From contig JAITON010000107.1 of NCBI GenBank assembly GCA_031289935.1, positions 1-6,020 on the forward strand: 6,020 bases of DNA, read 5' to 3'. This document shows positions 1 to 5,961 of this stretch, one piece after another; the stretch's first letter is position 1; each line of letters begins with the position of its first letter. The translations under genes and the position numbers were made by a program. The stretch comes from Treponema sp. Lineage in GTDB: Bacteria > Spirochaetota > Spirochaetia > Treponematales > Breznakiellaceae. The notes beneath the pieces were generated by a model. The model saw only the letters and a list, made by a program, of their open reading frames with translations, did no database searches and was not told the origin of the DNA.

Positions 1-773
1 AACAAAAGCCGTTCACCCGCATATTCGCGGTGTACAACGCGGAGGGCACCAACGAAATCCCTTTTGTGGTTGACAGCAAACTGGGCGGAACCAATACGCT
101 GGCGCTGAAAAACACGACAAGCTACAACATGGAAATACGCCGCAACAGCCCGCGCGGGCCGGTTTTGGGCTATGCCCCCTCACAGGTAAACACCGAGATT
201 TATCTCATTGACGGTAATTACAGCCTGTTCCCGGTATTCAAGAAATACGACGCGACCCGCGACCTTATCACTACCATTTATCCCAAGCGGCCAGATAGTA
301 CGCCTATGCGGACCAGCAAAGCATTGGAAGGCGACATGGAAATCGAAGTGAACGCTTCGGACTATTCCAGTGGACTTAACGGTTTTACCAGCGGTTACGC
401 CTATTTGGTTGTTACGAACAACAGCAGCAGCGGGGTGCAGGTTATGAAAGGCGATGCTGTTCAGCAGACCGGGACGGGGGTGAAAATGGTAAACGCGGGA
501 GCCCAAAGAACGTTCCTGGTTGAAATGCCTGTTCTAACCAGTGGGGATGGCACCGTATATGCCGCAAAAACCGTTTTCGCCGGCTGGACCATCGGGGAAA
601 CAGGCGTCCCCAAAGCCATACCGGTGAGTGTCGCACTGCAAGACGGCGCGGTTACCGGCGGAGATAATCAGAATGTATTTGAAGTCGATTACCTGTACAC
701 CGTTACGGTAACCACGAACGCCGGCGTACTGGTTATTGCCGCTCCAACCAAGGGCTCGAAGGTTACGCCCTAA
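1..773 (+). CDS. 3' part of an unrecognised beta-rich protein, probably with two related domains
   Basis: The reading frame is open to the left edge (first full codon at 3, reading QKPFTRIFAV), so the GTG at 30 is an internal valine codon and the true start and any signal peptide lie outside the window. The stop is TAA at 771-773. I do not recognise the family. Numbering from the codon at 30, the sequence is rich in V, T, N, G and S with alternating hydrophobic residues and no long helix, which suggests beta-sandwich domains. Two stretches look alike: about 22-70 (NTLALKNTTSYNMEI, later a Tyr/Phe-rich strand) and about 125-185 (YLVVTNNSSSGVQV, later YAAKTVFAGW). Both begin with a strand, then an Asn/Ser turn, then a second strand. 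An exported or surface protein is plausible from composition, but this is inference. Sampled G+C is near 50%, lower than in the genes to the right. A strong hairpin follows 27 bases after the stop. Confidence 0.75.
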   Translation, partial: QKPFTRIFAVYNAEGTNEIPFVVDSKLGGTNTLALKNTTSYNMEIRRNSPRGPVLGYAPSQVNTEIYLIDGNYSLFPVFKKYDATRDLITTIYPKRPDSTPMRTSKALEGDMEIEVNASDYSSGLNGFTSGYAYLVVTNNSSSGVQVMKGDAVQQTGTGVKMVNAGAQRTFLVEMPVLTSGDGTVYAAKTVFAGWTIGETGVPKAIPVSVALQDGAVTGGDNQNVFEVDYLYTVTVTTNAGVLVIAAPTKGSKVTP

Positions 774-800
774 GCATTATGTCCGCGCTTATTTGGAACT

Positions 801-829
801 TCCCCGGTAATTCGGTTAATTGCCGGGGA
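801..829 (+). terminator. Strong hairpin after the first gene, terminator-like but without a T-tract
   Basis: The arms are TCCCCGGTAATT (801-812) and AATTGCCGGGGA (818-829) around the 5-base loop CGGTT. They pair over 12 positions with a single T-G wobble. The stem can be lengthened by GGA at 795-797 pairing with TCC at 831-833 across small bulges. The place, just after a stop codon and before a new promoter, fits transcription termination or 3'-end protection of the upstream mRNA. No run of T follows on either strand, so it is not a textbook intrinsic terminator. Confidence 0.55.
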
Positions 830-859
830 GTCCAGGTAAAGGAAAGGGAACCGGCCCGC

Positions 860-875
860 TTGACATCCGTGTCAA
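860..875. promoter_or_regulatory. Perfect inverted repeat TTGACA-N4-TGTCAA, possible operator
   Basis: The half-sites at 860-865 and 870-875 are exact reverse complements around the spacer TCCG. The 16-bp size and symmetry suit a dimeric repressor or activator site. It lies 33 bp upstream of the proposed -35 of the hpf promoter, which would suit an activator or an upstream operator. It could instead be a chance palindrome or a small RNA stem. No regulator is identifiable from this window. Confidence 0.35.
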
Positions 876-883
876 ACCGGCGC

Positions 884-901
884 CGGCGCCCGGCAGCGCC
901 G
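884..901. repeat. GC-rich inverted repeat upstream of the hpf promoter
   Basis: CGGCGC (884-889) pairs with GCGCCG (896-901) around a 6-base loop. It overlaps two further self-complementary strings, CCGGCGCCGG (877-886) and GGCGCCGGCGCC (879-890), so several alternative stems can form. No T-tract follows. Function is unknown; it may be a second stem of the intergenic block or a protein-binding site. Confidence 0.3.
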
Positions 902-908
902 CAATTGC

Positions 909-937
909 TTGCTCAATGTTTGATCCCATGCTATAGT
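909..937 (+). promoter_or_regulatory. Sigma70-type extended -10 promoter for hpf
   Basis: The -10 hexamer is TATAGT (932-937), preceded by TG and one base (929-931), which makes an extended -10 element. A weak -35, TTGCTC (909-914), lies exactly 17 bp upstream. Transcription would start near 943-945, giving a leader of about 35 bases before the ATG at 980. The leader holds a good Shine-Dalgarno sequence (968-973). The position after the hairpin and before the first gene of the block supports the call. Confidence 0.55.
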
Positions 938-967
938 GGCGGCAGATATATCGTGGGGCTATTGCCC

Positions 968-973
968 AAGGAG
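968..973 (+). promoter_or_regulatory. Ribosome binding site that sets the hpf start
   Basis: AAGGAG ends 6 bases before the ATG at 980. This is a near-consensus Shine-Dalgarno at normal spacing. It decides between this start and the longer reading frame that runs open from 779, because the extra N-terminal residues would cross the promoter and the intergenic stems. Confidence 0.8.
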
Positions 974-979
974 CGTGTT

Positions 980-1279
980 ATGAACACGGAAATTAAAGCC
1001 GTACATTTTACCTTGCGGGACGATGCCCGGGAGTATCTCGAAAAGAAGATCGCCCGGCTCCACAACGCCGAGAACATGATCGTCGATCTGCTCTTTACCC
1101 TAACCAAGGACAGGGACTTTGCCGCCGAGGCCACGGCCAATTTCCGCTGGGGGGTCTCCATCCATGTCCGGGAGACTGATTTTGACCTGAACCCCGCCAT
1201 CGACAAGATGATGGATAAGCTGGAGGCCAAGATCAGCAAAGAAAAGGAAAAGATGCAGGACCTGAGAAAGGAAGCCTAG
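980..1279 (+). CDS. hpf: Short-form ribosome hibernation promoting factor (HPF/RaiA family)
   Basis: The gene encodes 99 residues, close to the length of E. coli HPF (95) and far shorter than the two-domain long form of most bacteria. Proteins of this family bind the small ribosomal subunit across the mRNA and tRNA channel in stationary phase or stress and silence or protect the ribosome. The sequence fits the family beta-alpha-beta-beta-beta-alpha fold: strand 3-8, helix 13-28 (DDAREYLEKKIARL), strands about 33-41, 47-54 and 57-64, then the signature ETDFDLNPAIDKMMDKLEAKI (65-85), ending in a basic helix. No C-terminal dimerisation domain is present, and the next gene does not supply one. 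The start is ATG with AAGGAG six bases upstream. The gene has its own promoter and lies 29 bases before the HAD gene with no terminator between, so co-transcription is likely. The family call is secure; the exact subtype (HPF versus YfiA-like) is less so. Confidence 0.88.
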   Translation: MNTEIKAVHFTLRDDAREYLEKKIARLHNAENMIVDLLFTLTKDRDFAAEATANFRWGVSIHVRETDFDLNPAIDKMMDKLEAKISKEKEKMQDLRKEA

Positions 1280-1308
1280 CATTTTGATGATTTGCTCCGC
1301 GCCAGCCT

Positions 1309-2004
1309 ATGCACGCTGCCTTTGACGCCCTGGCCTTTGACCTGGACGGGACCCTCTACCCCGATTCCAGACTCTACATCCGTCTTATCCCCTTCCTGCT
1401 GAAGCACCACCGCCTGCTTTTTGCCCTGGGAAAGGCCCGGGACCGGATCCGTAAACTGGACCGGGCCGGGGAATGGGTGCCGGAGCCCGGTTTCTACGCG
1501 GCCCAGGCCAGGATCGTGGCGGAAATCCTTGGGGAGGACGCTCCCGGGGTAGAGGCGCAGATCGAATCCCTTATCTACCGGGGCTGGGAACCCTTCTTTA
1601 CGCGGATTAGCCTCAGGGCCGGGGTCCGGGAGGCTCTGGCGGCCTTTCGGGGGGCCGGTCTTAAGCTGGCCGTGCTCTCGGATTTCCCGCCGGAACAGAA
1701 GCTCGCCCACCTGGGCCTCGCAGGATACCTGGATGTGATCCTGGGCTCCGAGCCCACGGGCCGCCTCAAGCCCCATCCGGCGTCTTTTCTGGAACTGGCC
1801 CGGCGTCTGGATACGGCCCCGGAGCGCATCCTCTATGTGGGTAACAGTATCGCCTGCGATATTGAGGGCGCCAAGAACGCCGGCATGGGGGCCGCCCTGC
1901 TTGCCCCCTTCTATAGGGCCCGCCGGGGCCGGGAAAGGGGGGCCGATTTTGTGTTTTCTACCTATCGCCAATTATCAGAATATGTGCTACACTGGGGCAA
2001 ATGA
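1309..2004 (+). CDS. HAD-superfamily hydrolase (phosphatase-like, HAD-IA type)
   Basis: The gene encodes 231 residues with the HAD motifs in order. Motif I is FDLDGTLY (10-17; nucleophile D11, acid/base D13). Motif II is VLSDFP (122-127; S124). Motif III is GRLKPHP (151-157; K154). Motif IV is YVGNSIACDIEGA (176-188). The mainly helical insert between motifs I and II (about 20-105) is a C1 cap, as in phosphoglycolate phosphatase-like enzymes. These enzymes remove phosphate from small cytoplasmic molecules through an aspartyl-phosphate intermediate; the substrate cannot be read from sequence. Motif IV has N179 where Asp is usual (GDS), although D184 remains. ATG 1309 is the only good start, because an in-frame stop lies at 1288-1290, but no Shine-Dalgarno precedes it. 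Expression may depend on read-through from hpf. The 3' end overlaps the next gene by 4 bases (ATGA). Confidence 0.85.
   Translation: MHAAFDALAFDLDGTLYPDSRLYIRLIPFLLKHHRLLFALGKARDRIRKLDRAGEWVPEPGFYAAQARIVAEILGEDAPGVEAQIESLIYRGWEPFFTRISLRAGVREALAAFRGAGLKLAVLSDFPPEQKLAHLGLAGYLDVILGSEPTGRLKPHPASFLELARRLDTAPERILYVGNSIACDIEGAKNAGMGAALLAPFYRARRGRERGADFVFSTYRQLSEYVLHWGK
1965..1993 (+). promoter_or_regulatory. Candidate internal promoter for a leaderless SpiroCoCo transcript
   Basis: Inside the last codons of the HAD gene, TCGCCA (1965-1970, 4 of 6 matches to the -35 consensus) lies 17 bp before TACACT (1988-1993, 4 of 6). The -10 carries an extended TG at 1985-1986. The predicted transcription start, about 7 bases past the -10, falls at 2000-2001, on the A of the SpiroCoCo ATG. 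No usable Shine-Dalgarno lies before that ATG (only GGGG at 1994-1997, three bases away). This suits a leaderless mRNA or translational coupling. Coding sequence can mimic promoters, so confidence is moderate to low. Confidence 0.35.
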
Positions 2005-5000
2005 GTTTCTTTACGCTTGGTAATCTATTAAACCTCGGTGTCATGGTATTGGCCTTTATCATCTATCACCAGCTTAACCGGCGGAACCGTACCCTGGACA
2101 GGATCCGGGAGTACGGGAAGCGTTTCATGAATGATCTGTCCGCCTTTGCGGAGAAAAAGGAACAGGCCGTTAAGGACTACGCCATCGACCTTGATGTAGA
2201 GCAGCAGGCCGCCGGTGAGCTGCTCAAAACGCTCAAGACCCGGGAAGGGGAGCTCGGGGGCATGGCCGAGTCGGCCAGGACGATTGGGGAGCGAATTGCA
2301 ATCTACGATAGCGCCATGGCCGAGCTGGACCGTGAGACCTGCCGGGTCCAGGAAAACCTGAACCGTATCCGGGAGGAATCCTCTGTTGTGGAGGGGGCCT
2401 CCAAACGGATCGGCGCCGCAGAGGGCCGGCTTAAGGGCCTGGAGAAGGGCTTGGCGGGTCTGGAAAAGGAGTTTGAGCGGGAGAACGCCGCCTCCCTGGA
2501 AAAGGCCGCCGATTCCCTCCTGGCCTCCCTGCGTTCCGAGGTATCGGACCTGCGGGCCCAGGCGGAAACCGTAGAGCGGCAGGTGGAGGATCACCGGGAG
2601 GCCATCGGTCAGGCCGGGCGGCAGCGTGAAGAGGCCGTGGCCCGGGATTTGGCCCGGGTCGAGTCGGTCCTTAAGGAGGCTCTGGCCCTGGCGGGGGACA
2701 AGGCCGATACACTGGAGGATGCGGCCCTGGCGAAGTTGCGGGACCAGGCTCTGGAACGGGTCCAGCGCTTTCAGACGGCCCTGGAAGACAAGCTCAAGAC
2801 GTATCAGGAGACTTCCAAGGCCCAGGTTGCCGGGATCCAGTCGCTCCTTAAGGCCGGTAAGGAGGCGTGGAAGGCTGAACACGCTGGTATGGCGGCGGAG
2901 CAGCAGGCCCTGCGGGATGCGTTGAAGCAGGATATGGCCGGGTTGGAGAGCCTGGCGAAGAATACCGGTGAGGAATGGCAGCGGACTGCGGTGGAAGCAG
3001 AGCAGCAGGCCAGGACCCTCCTGGCGGGCCTGGAGGCGGCGGCCCAGGCGCAGGCCGAAAAGATCAGCGCCGATACGGCCGGTACCGGGGAGCGGGTCCG
3101 GACTGCCCTGGCGGAATTTGAGGGGCGGCTCAACCAAGTAGCGGGAGAAACCGAACAGCGGCTTGCCGCCGAAGCGGCGGAGCGGGAGAACCGTATCCGG
3201 GCTGAAATGGCCCAGCGGGATAGGGCCCTGACGGTCGCCGCCGAAGAACGGGACGAGCGGATTACCGCCCAAATGGACGAGCGGGGGGCTAGCCTGGAGG
3301 AGGCTGGCCGGCGTATCTCAGCGGAGGTGTCCGGCCTGGAAGCGCGGGTGGCGGCCCTCAAAAAGGAACTGGAACAGCAGGCTGCCTCGGCTACCACGGG
3401 TCTGGAAGCTCAGGTGAGCGCCGCCATCAAAGAGGCCGAGGGGCGGGTGGCCGATGCCTCGGAGGACCTCATGGAGCGGCTGGGCGCTTTGGCCGAAGAG
3501 ACCGGGCGGCGGGTTTCGGCCGAGATGGCCGAACGGGAGGGCGCGTTCCGGGAGGAGATTACCGCCTTGAACGAATCCCTGAGCGCCGTTGCGGGAGAAC
3601 AGGACCGGCAGATCCGGGCGGCCCTCGAATTCCAGGCCGCCGGTGCGGAGGAAACCCGGCGCCGTATTGCCGGGTCTATCGCGGAGTTAGAAGCTCAGGT
3701 CAACAGCCTCAGGGAGCAGATCTCCGGTACGGCCTCCCGTATCGAGCCCCTGCTGGCGGATACCCTGGCCGATGCAGAGAACCGTGCCAGGGAAGCCTCC
3801 GCCGGGACGCTGGCCCAGTGGCAGAAAACCGGGGACGAGGCGGCGGAACGCTGGCGGATCCTTGTGGAGCAGGGAAACGTCCAATTCAATGCTCTGGAAA
3901 CGCGGCTCCGGGGCTTCGAAGGCAAGGCCGGGGATTCCGTGGGCCGTCTGGAAGCGCAGCTCCTGCAATCCATCGAGGGCGCGGAGCAACGGATCCTCGA
4001 AGCGGCCGAGGCGCGGCTTGAGGCCTACCGGGCCGCCCAGACGGAGCAGTTCGAGGGCCTTTCCCGGCTCACCGAGGACGCCGCCCAACTGGACGGGGAA
4101 CTCCGTATATATATGAAGGATACCGAGGACCGGATTCGCCGGGACTTCGCCCGGTTTGAGGAGAGCTCCTCCCGGGAATGCGCCGAAGTTCTGTCCGTCT
4201 TTACCGGCTCCCAGGAAACCCTGCGGAAGGACCTCAATCAGATTGAGGAGGAACTGGCGGGCCTCAAAGAGCAGGCCTGCGAGCAGGTTTCAGAGAAGAT
4301 CAAACTCTTTGAAGGTGATTTTACCGCCGATCTCTCCCGGCGTAGCGGGGAAATTGACCGCCGTCTGGACGAATGGCAGACCGGCATGGACGCGCATCTG
4401 GCCGCCCTGGGGGATGAGGCCGGGGAAGAGCGCCGCCTCCTGGAACAGCGCCTTTCCGAGGCTCTGAAGCAGCGGTTTGCCGAGCAGAGCGACCGCCTGG
4501 TGGCCGATCTGGAACATCTCAAGGCCGAGGCCGTCGCCTTCGAGGAGGGTATTCGGGACCAGATGGCCGGTGGGGAAGAATCCCTGCAATCATTCAGGAC
4601 CCAGCTTAGCCGGGACCTGGAAGAGGCCCGTGGAGCGGCGGAGGCGTCGGTCAAGGCCGAGCTGGGCCGCTATTCCCTATCCCTGGCGGAAAACCTCAAG
4701 CAGGCTCAAAGGGACCTTTCGGCCTCCCTCAAGGAGCTTGAGGATCAGGTGGTTTCCCGGAGCGCCGAGCTTTCCTCCCTGGAAGCGGCATCCCGCAAAG
4801 AAAGCGACACCTGGCAGGCCAAGACCGCCGCCCAGAACCGGGAGACCGACGCGCTTATGGACGACCTGCGCCGCCGGGTCCGGGAGACCGCCGCAGAAAG
4901 CGAGGAGCGGCTTATCCAGGTCCGCGCCGCTATCGAGGAAGTCCGTACCGACGCCGATAACCGCCGGACGGAGATATTCGGGCGGTTGGAGGATCAGAGC

Positions 5001-5948
5001 CGGGAGCTTGAGACGGTCCTCAATGAGGAGGACCGGCGCATCAAGGAATTCATCGCCCAGACCAAGCTCTTCGAGAAGACCGAGGCCCTCAAGGTAGAAC
5101 TGGAACGGCATATCGAGGATTACCGGAGCGATATCAGCGGTCTGGACCAGCGCCGGGCCGAGGCGGCGGAGCTTGAGTCCCAGTTTGTCAAGATCAAACG
5201 GCTTGAAGACGAGGTTAACGCCAAAATGACCCGTTTCCTTTCGGAAAAACGCCGGATTGAGCTCATGGAAACCGACTTTAACCGGCTCCTCCAGACCTCC
5301 CAGGCCGTGGAGGACAAGCTCGGGCAGATTTCCGCCTCCGACGATATTCTCCAGACCGTCCAGGTAGAGATTCGCAAGCTGGCCGATGCCCTGGCCGATG
5401 CCGAGGATAAGTACCAGCGGATCGAGAAGAAGAACCAGACCCTGGAAAATACCAACGAGGGGATCGCCCGGAACTTTACGGCCCTCCAGAAATCCGACGC
5501 GGAACTGAAGCAGCTTTCCCTCAGCCTGGGGGAGCTTTCCGGTGAACAGGCCGGGCTGCGGACCCTGATTGATAAGCTGGCCGGTGAAAGCGAACGGGTC
5601 AAGGAGGCCACCGACAAGCTCTCCGGCCTGGACGGGGAACTTTCCGGCATAGAGGAGCGGATTGAGGCCGTGCAGAAGGCCCGTGAATGGATAGCCCGGG
5701 CGGAAACCCGGATGGAGGAACTGAACAAGGATATCCACGATCAGGTCAAGCTCATGGGGGCCATTCTCAAGAAGGAGGGCGGTAAACCGACAGACGCCGG
5801 CCGGGGCGCGCCCCCCATCGGTACCCGGGAGAACGTCCTCGCCCTGGCCCGCCAAGGTTGGGCCGTTAAAGAAATCGCCCAGAGCCTGCAACTCTCCCTG
5901 AGTGAAGTGGAGCTGATTATTGAGATCGGGAACCGGGGGAACCGGTAA
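2001..5948 (+). CDS. SpiroCoCo-family giant membrane-anchored coiled-coil protein
   Basis: The 1315-residue protein has three parts. Residues 1-23 include one hydrophobic segment (about 5-22) followed by QLNRRNR. The positive-inside rule therefore puts the rest in the cytoplasm. Residues 31 to about 1257 are heptad- and hendecad-like sequence very rich in A, E, R, L, Q and D. There is one proline (P583) in the first 1262 residues and only three cysteines (114, 727, 760), which indicates a long rod. A Gly/Pro linker (about 1259-1275) leads to a C-terminal helix-turn-helix-like domain (1277-1308; ARQGWAVKEIAQSLQLSLSE), reminiscent of DUF2802/SwrB tails. Residues 61-79 (DLDVEQQAAGELLKTL) are the part I recognise most clearly as this spirochaete family. 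The role is not established; a cytoskeletal, scaffold or flagellum-linked function at the inner membrane is inference. Start ATG 2001 overlaps the HAD stop (ATGA), so coupled translation is likely. An internal 117-residue repeat is listed separately. Confidence 0.85.
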   Translation: MSFFTLGNLLNLGVMVLAFIIYHQLNRRNRTLDRIREYGKRFMNDLSAFAEKKEQAVKDYAIDLDVEQQAAGELLKTLKTREGELGGMAESARTIGERIAIYDSAMAELDRETCRVQENLNRIREESSVVEGASKRIGAAEGRLKGLEKGLAGLEKEFERENAASLEKAADSLLASLRSEVSDLRAQAETVERQVEDHREAIGQAGRQREEAVARDLARVESVLKEALALAGDKADTLEDAALAKLRDQALERVQRFQTALEDKLKTYQETSKAQVAGIQSLLKAGKEAWKAEHAGMAAEQQALRDALKQDMAGLESLAKNTGEEWQRTAVEAEQQARTLLAGLEAAAQAQAEKISADTAGTGERVRTALAEFEGRLNQVAGETEQRLAAEAAERENRIRAEMAQRDRALTVAAEERDERITAQMDERGASLEEAGRRISAEVSGLEARVAALKKELEQQAASATTGLEAQVSAAIKEAEGRVADASEDLMERLGALAEETGRRVSAEMAEREGAFREEITALNESLSAVAGEQDRQIRAALEFQAAGAEETRRRIAGSIAELEAQVNSLREQISGTASRIEPLLADTLADAENRAREASAGTLAQWQKTGDEAAERWRILVEQGNVQFNALETRLRGFEGKAGDSVGRLEAQLLQSIEGAEQRILEAAEARLEAYRAAQTEQFEGLSRLTEDAAQLDGELRIYMKDTEDRIRRDFARFEESSSRECAEVLSVFTGSQETLRKDLNQIEEELAGLKEQACEQVSEKIKLFEGDFTADLSRRSGEIDRRLDEWQTGMDAHLAALGDEAGEERRLLEQRLSEALKQRFAEQSDRLVADLEHLKAEAVAFEEGIRDQMAGGEESLQSFRTQLSRDLEEARGAAEASVKAELGRYSLSLAENLKQAQRDLSASLKELEDQVVSRSAELSSLEAASRKESDTWQAKTAAQNRETDALMDDLRRRVRETAAESEERLIQVRAAIEEVRTDADNRRTEIFGRLEDQSRELETVLNEEDRRIKEFIAQTKLFEKTEALKVELERHIEDYRSDISGLDQRRAEAAELESQFVKIKRLEDEVNAKMTRFLSEKRRIELMETDFNRLLQTSQAVEDKLGQISASDDILQTVQVEIRKLADALADAEDKYQRIEKKNQTLENTNEGIARNFTALQKSDAELKQLSLSLGELSGEQAGLRTLIDKLAGESERVKEATDKLSGLDGELSGIEERIEAVQKAREWIARAETRMEELNKDIHDQVKLMGAILKKEGGKPTDAGRGAPPIGTRENVLALARQGWAVKEIAQSLQLSLSEVELIIEIGNRGNR
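2832..2978 (+). repeat. Trp-containing 36-residue internal repeat in the coiled-coil protein
   Basis: Residues 278-290 (GIQSLLKAGKEAW) and 314-326 (GLESLAKNTGEEW) align without gaps at a spacing of 36 residues. They share G, S, L, K, E and W at the same positions. An EQQA motif follows in both, though spaced by 34 residues there. Tryptophan is rare in coiled coils, so its conservation at this place suggests a defined contact or a local change in helix packing. The repeat is short and could partly reflect biased composition. Confidence 0.4.
3126..3722 (+). repeat. 117-residue internal duplication in the coiled-coil protein (copies 3126-3371 and 3477-3722)
   Basis: Residues 376-457 align with 493-574 at a constant shift of 117 residues (351 bp). 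At the front, 376-397 against 493-514 has 12 identities in 22 (RLNQVAGETEQR against RLGALAEETGRR). Residues 398-409 match poorly. From 410-457 against 527-574 there are 17 identities in 48, including the block RRI-LEA-V-L. The shift is the same on both sides of the weak stretch without gaps, which argues for true duplication over chance coiled-coil similarity. DNA identity is much reduced, so the event is old. A repeat unit of this size would lengthen the rod while roughly keeping its helical phase. Confidence 0.5.
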
Positions 5949-5961
5949 AAGCAAGCTGAAT

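Noticed and set aside
30..32. GTG at 30 as the start of the first gene
   Set aside because: The frame is open upstream to the window edge with protein-like codons, and no ribosome binding site precedes it.
860..888. TTGACA at 860 as a -35 box
   Set aside because: No -10-like sequence lies 16-18 bp downstream (the region is GC only), nor on the minus strand for the mirror copy. It is better read as one arm of the palindrome.
779..979. N-terminal extension of hpf by 67 residues in the same open frame
   Set aside because: It would code across the hairpin, palindrome and promoter, has no family similarity, and the ATG at 980 has a proper Shine-Dalgarno and gives the family length.
1276..1971. 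Minus-strand frame of 231 codons opposite the HAD gene
   Set aside because: The plus strand carries all HAD motifs in order; the minus translation is Gly/Pro-rich with no motif.
2028..3272. Minus-strand open frame of 414 codons inside the coiled-coil gene
   Set aside because: It is a shadow of GC-rich, Glu/Leu/Ala-rich codons on the opposite strand; its translation is Gly/Leu/Pro-rich low-complexity sequence with no family look.
3126..3722. CRISPR array or DNA-level tandem repeat
   Set aside because: The similarity is at protein level, spaced 351 bp, with poor DNA identity and no repeated short spacer pattern.
4477..5097. Plus-strand frame of 206 codons within SpiroCoCo
   Set aside because: The translation is Arg/Pro/Ser/Trp-rich, typical of an out-of-frame reading of GC-rich coding DNA.
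4677..5954. Minus-strand open frame of 425 codons opposite the end of the coiled-coil gene
   Set aside because: Same cause: mirrored codon bias. The plus-strand frame is continuous, has a recognised family and clear domain order.
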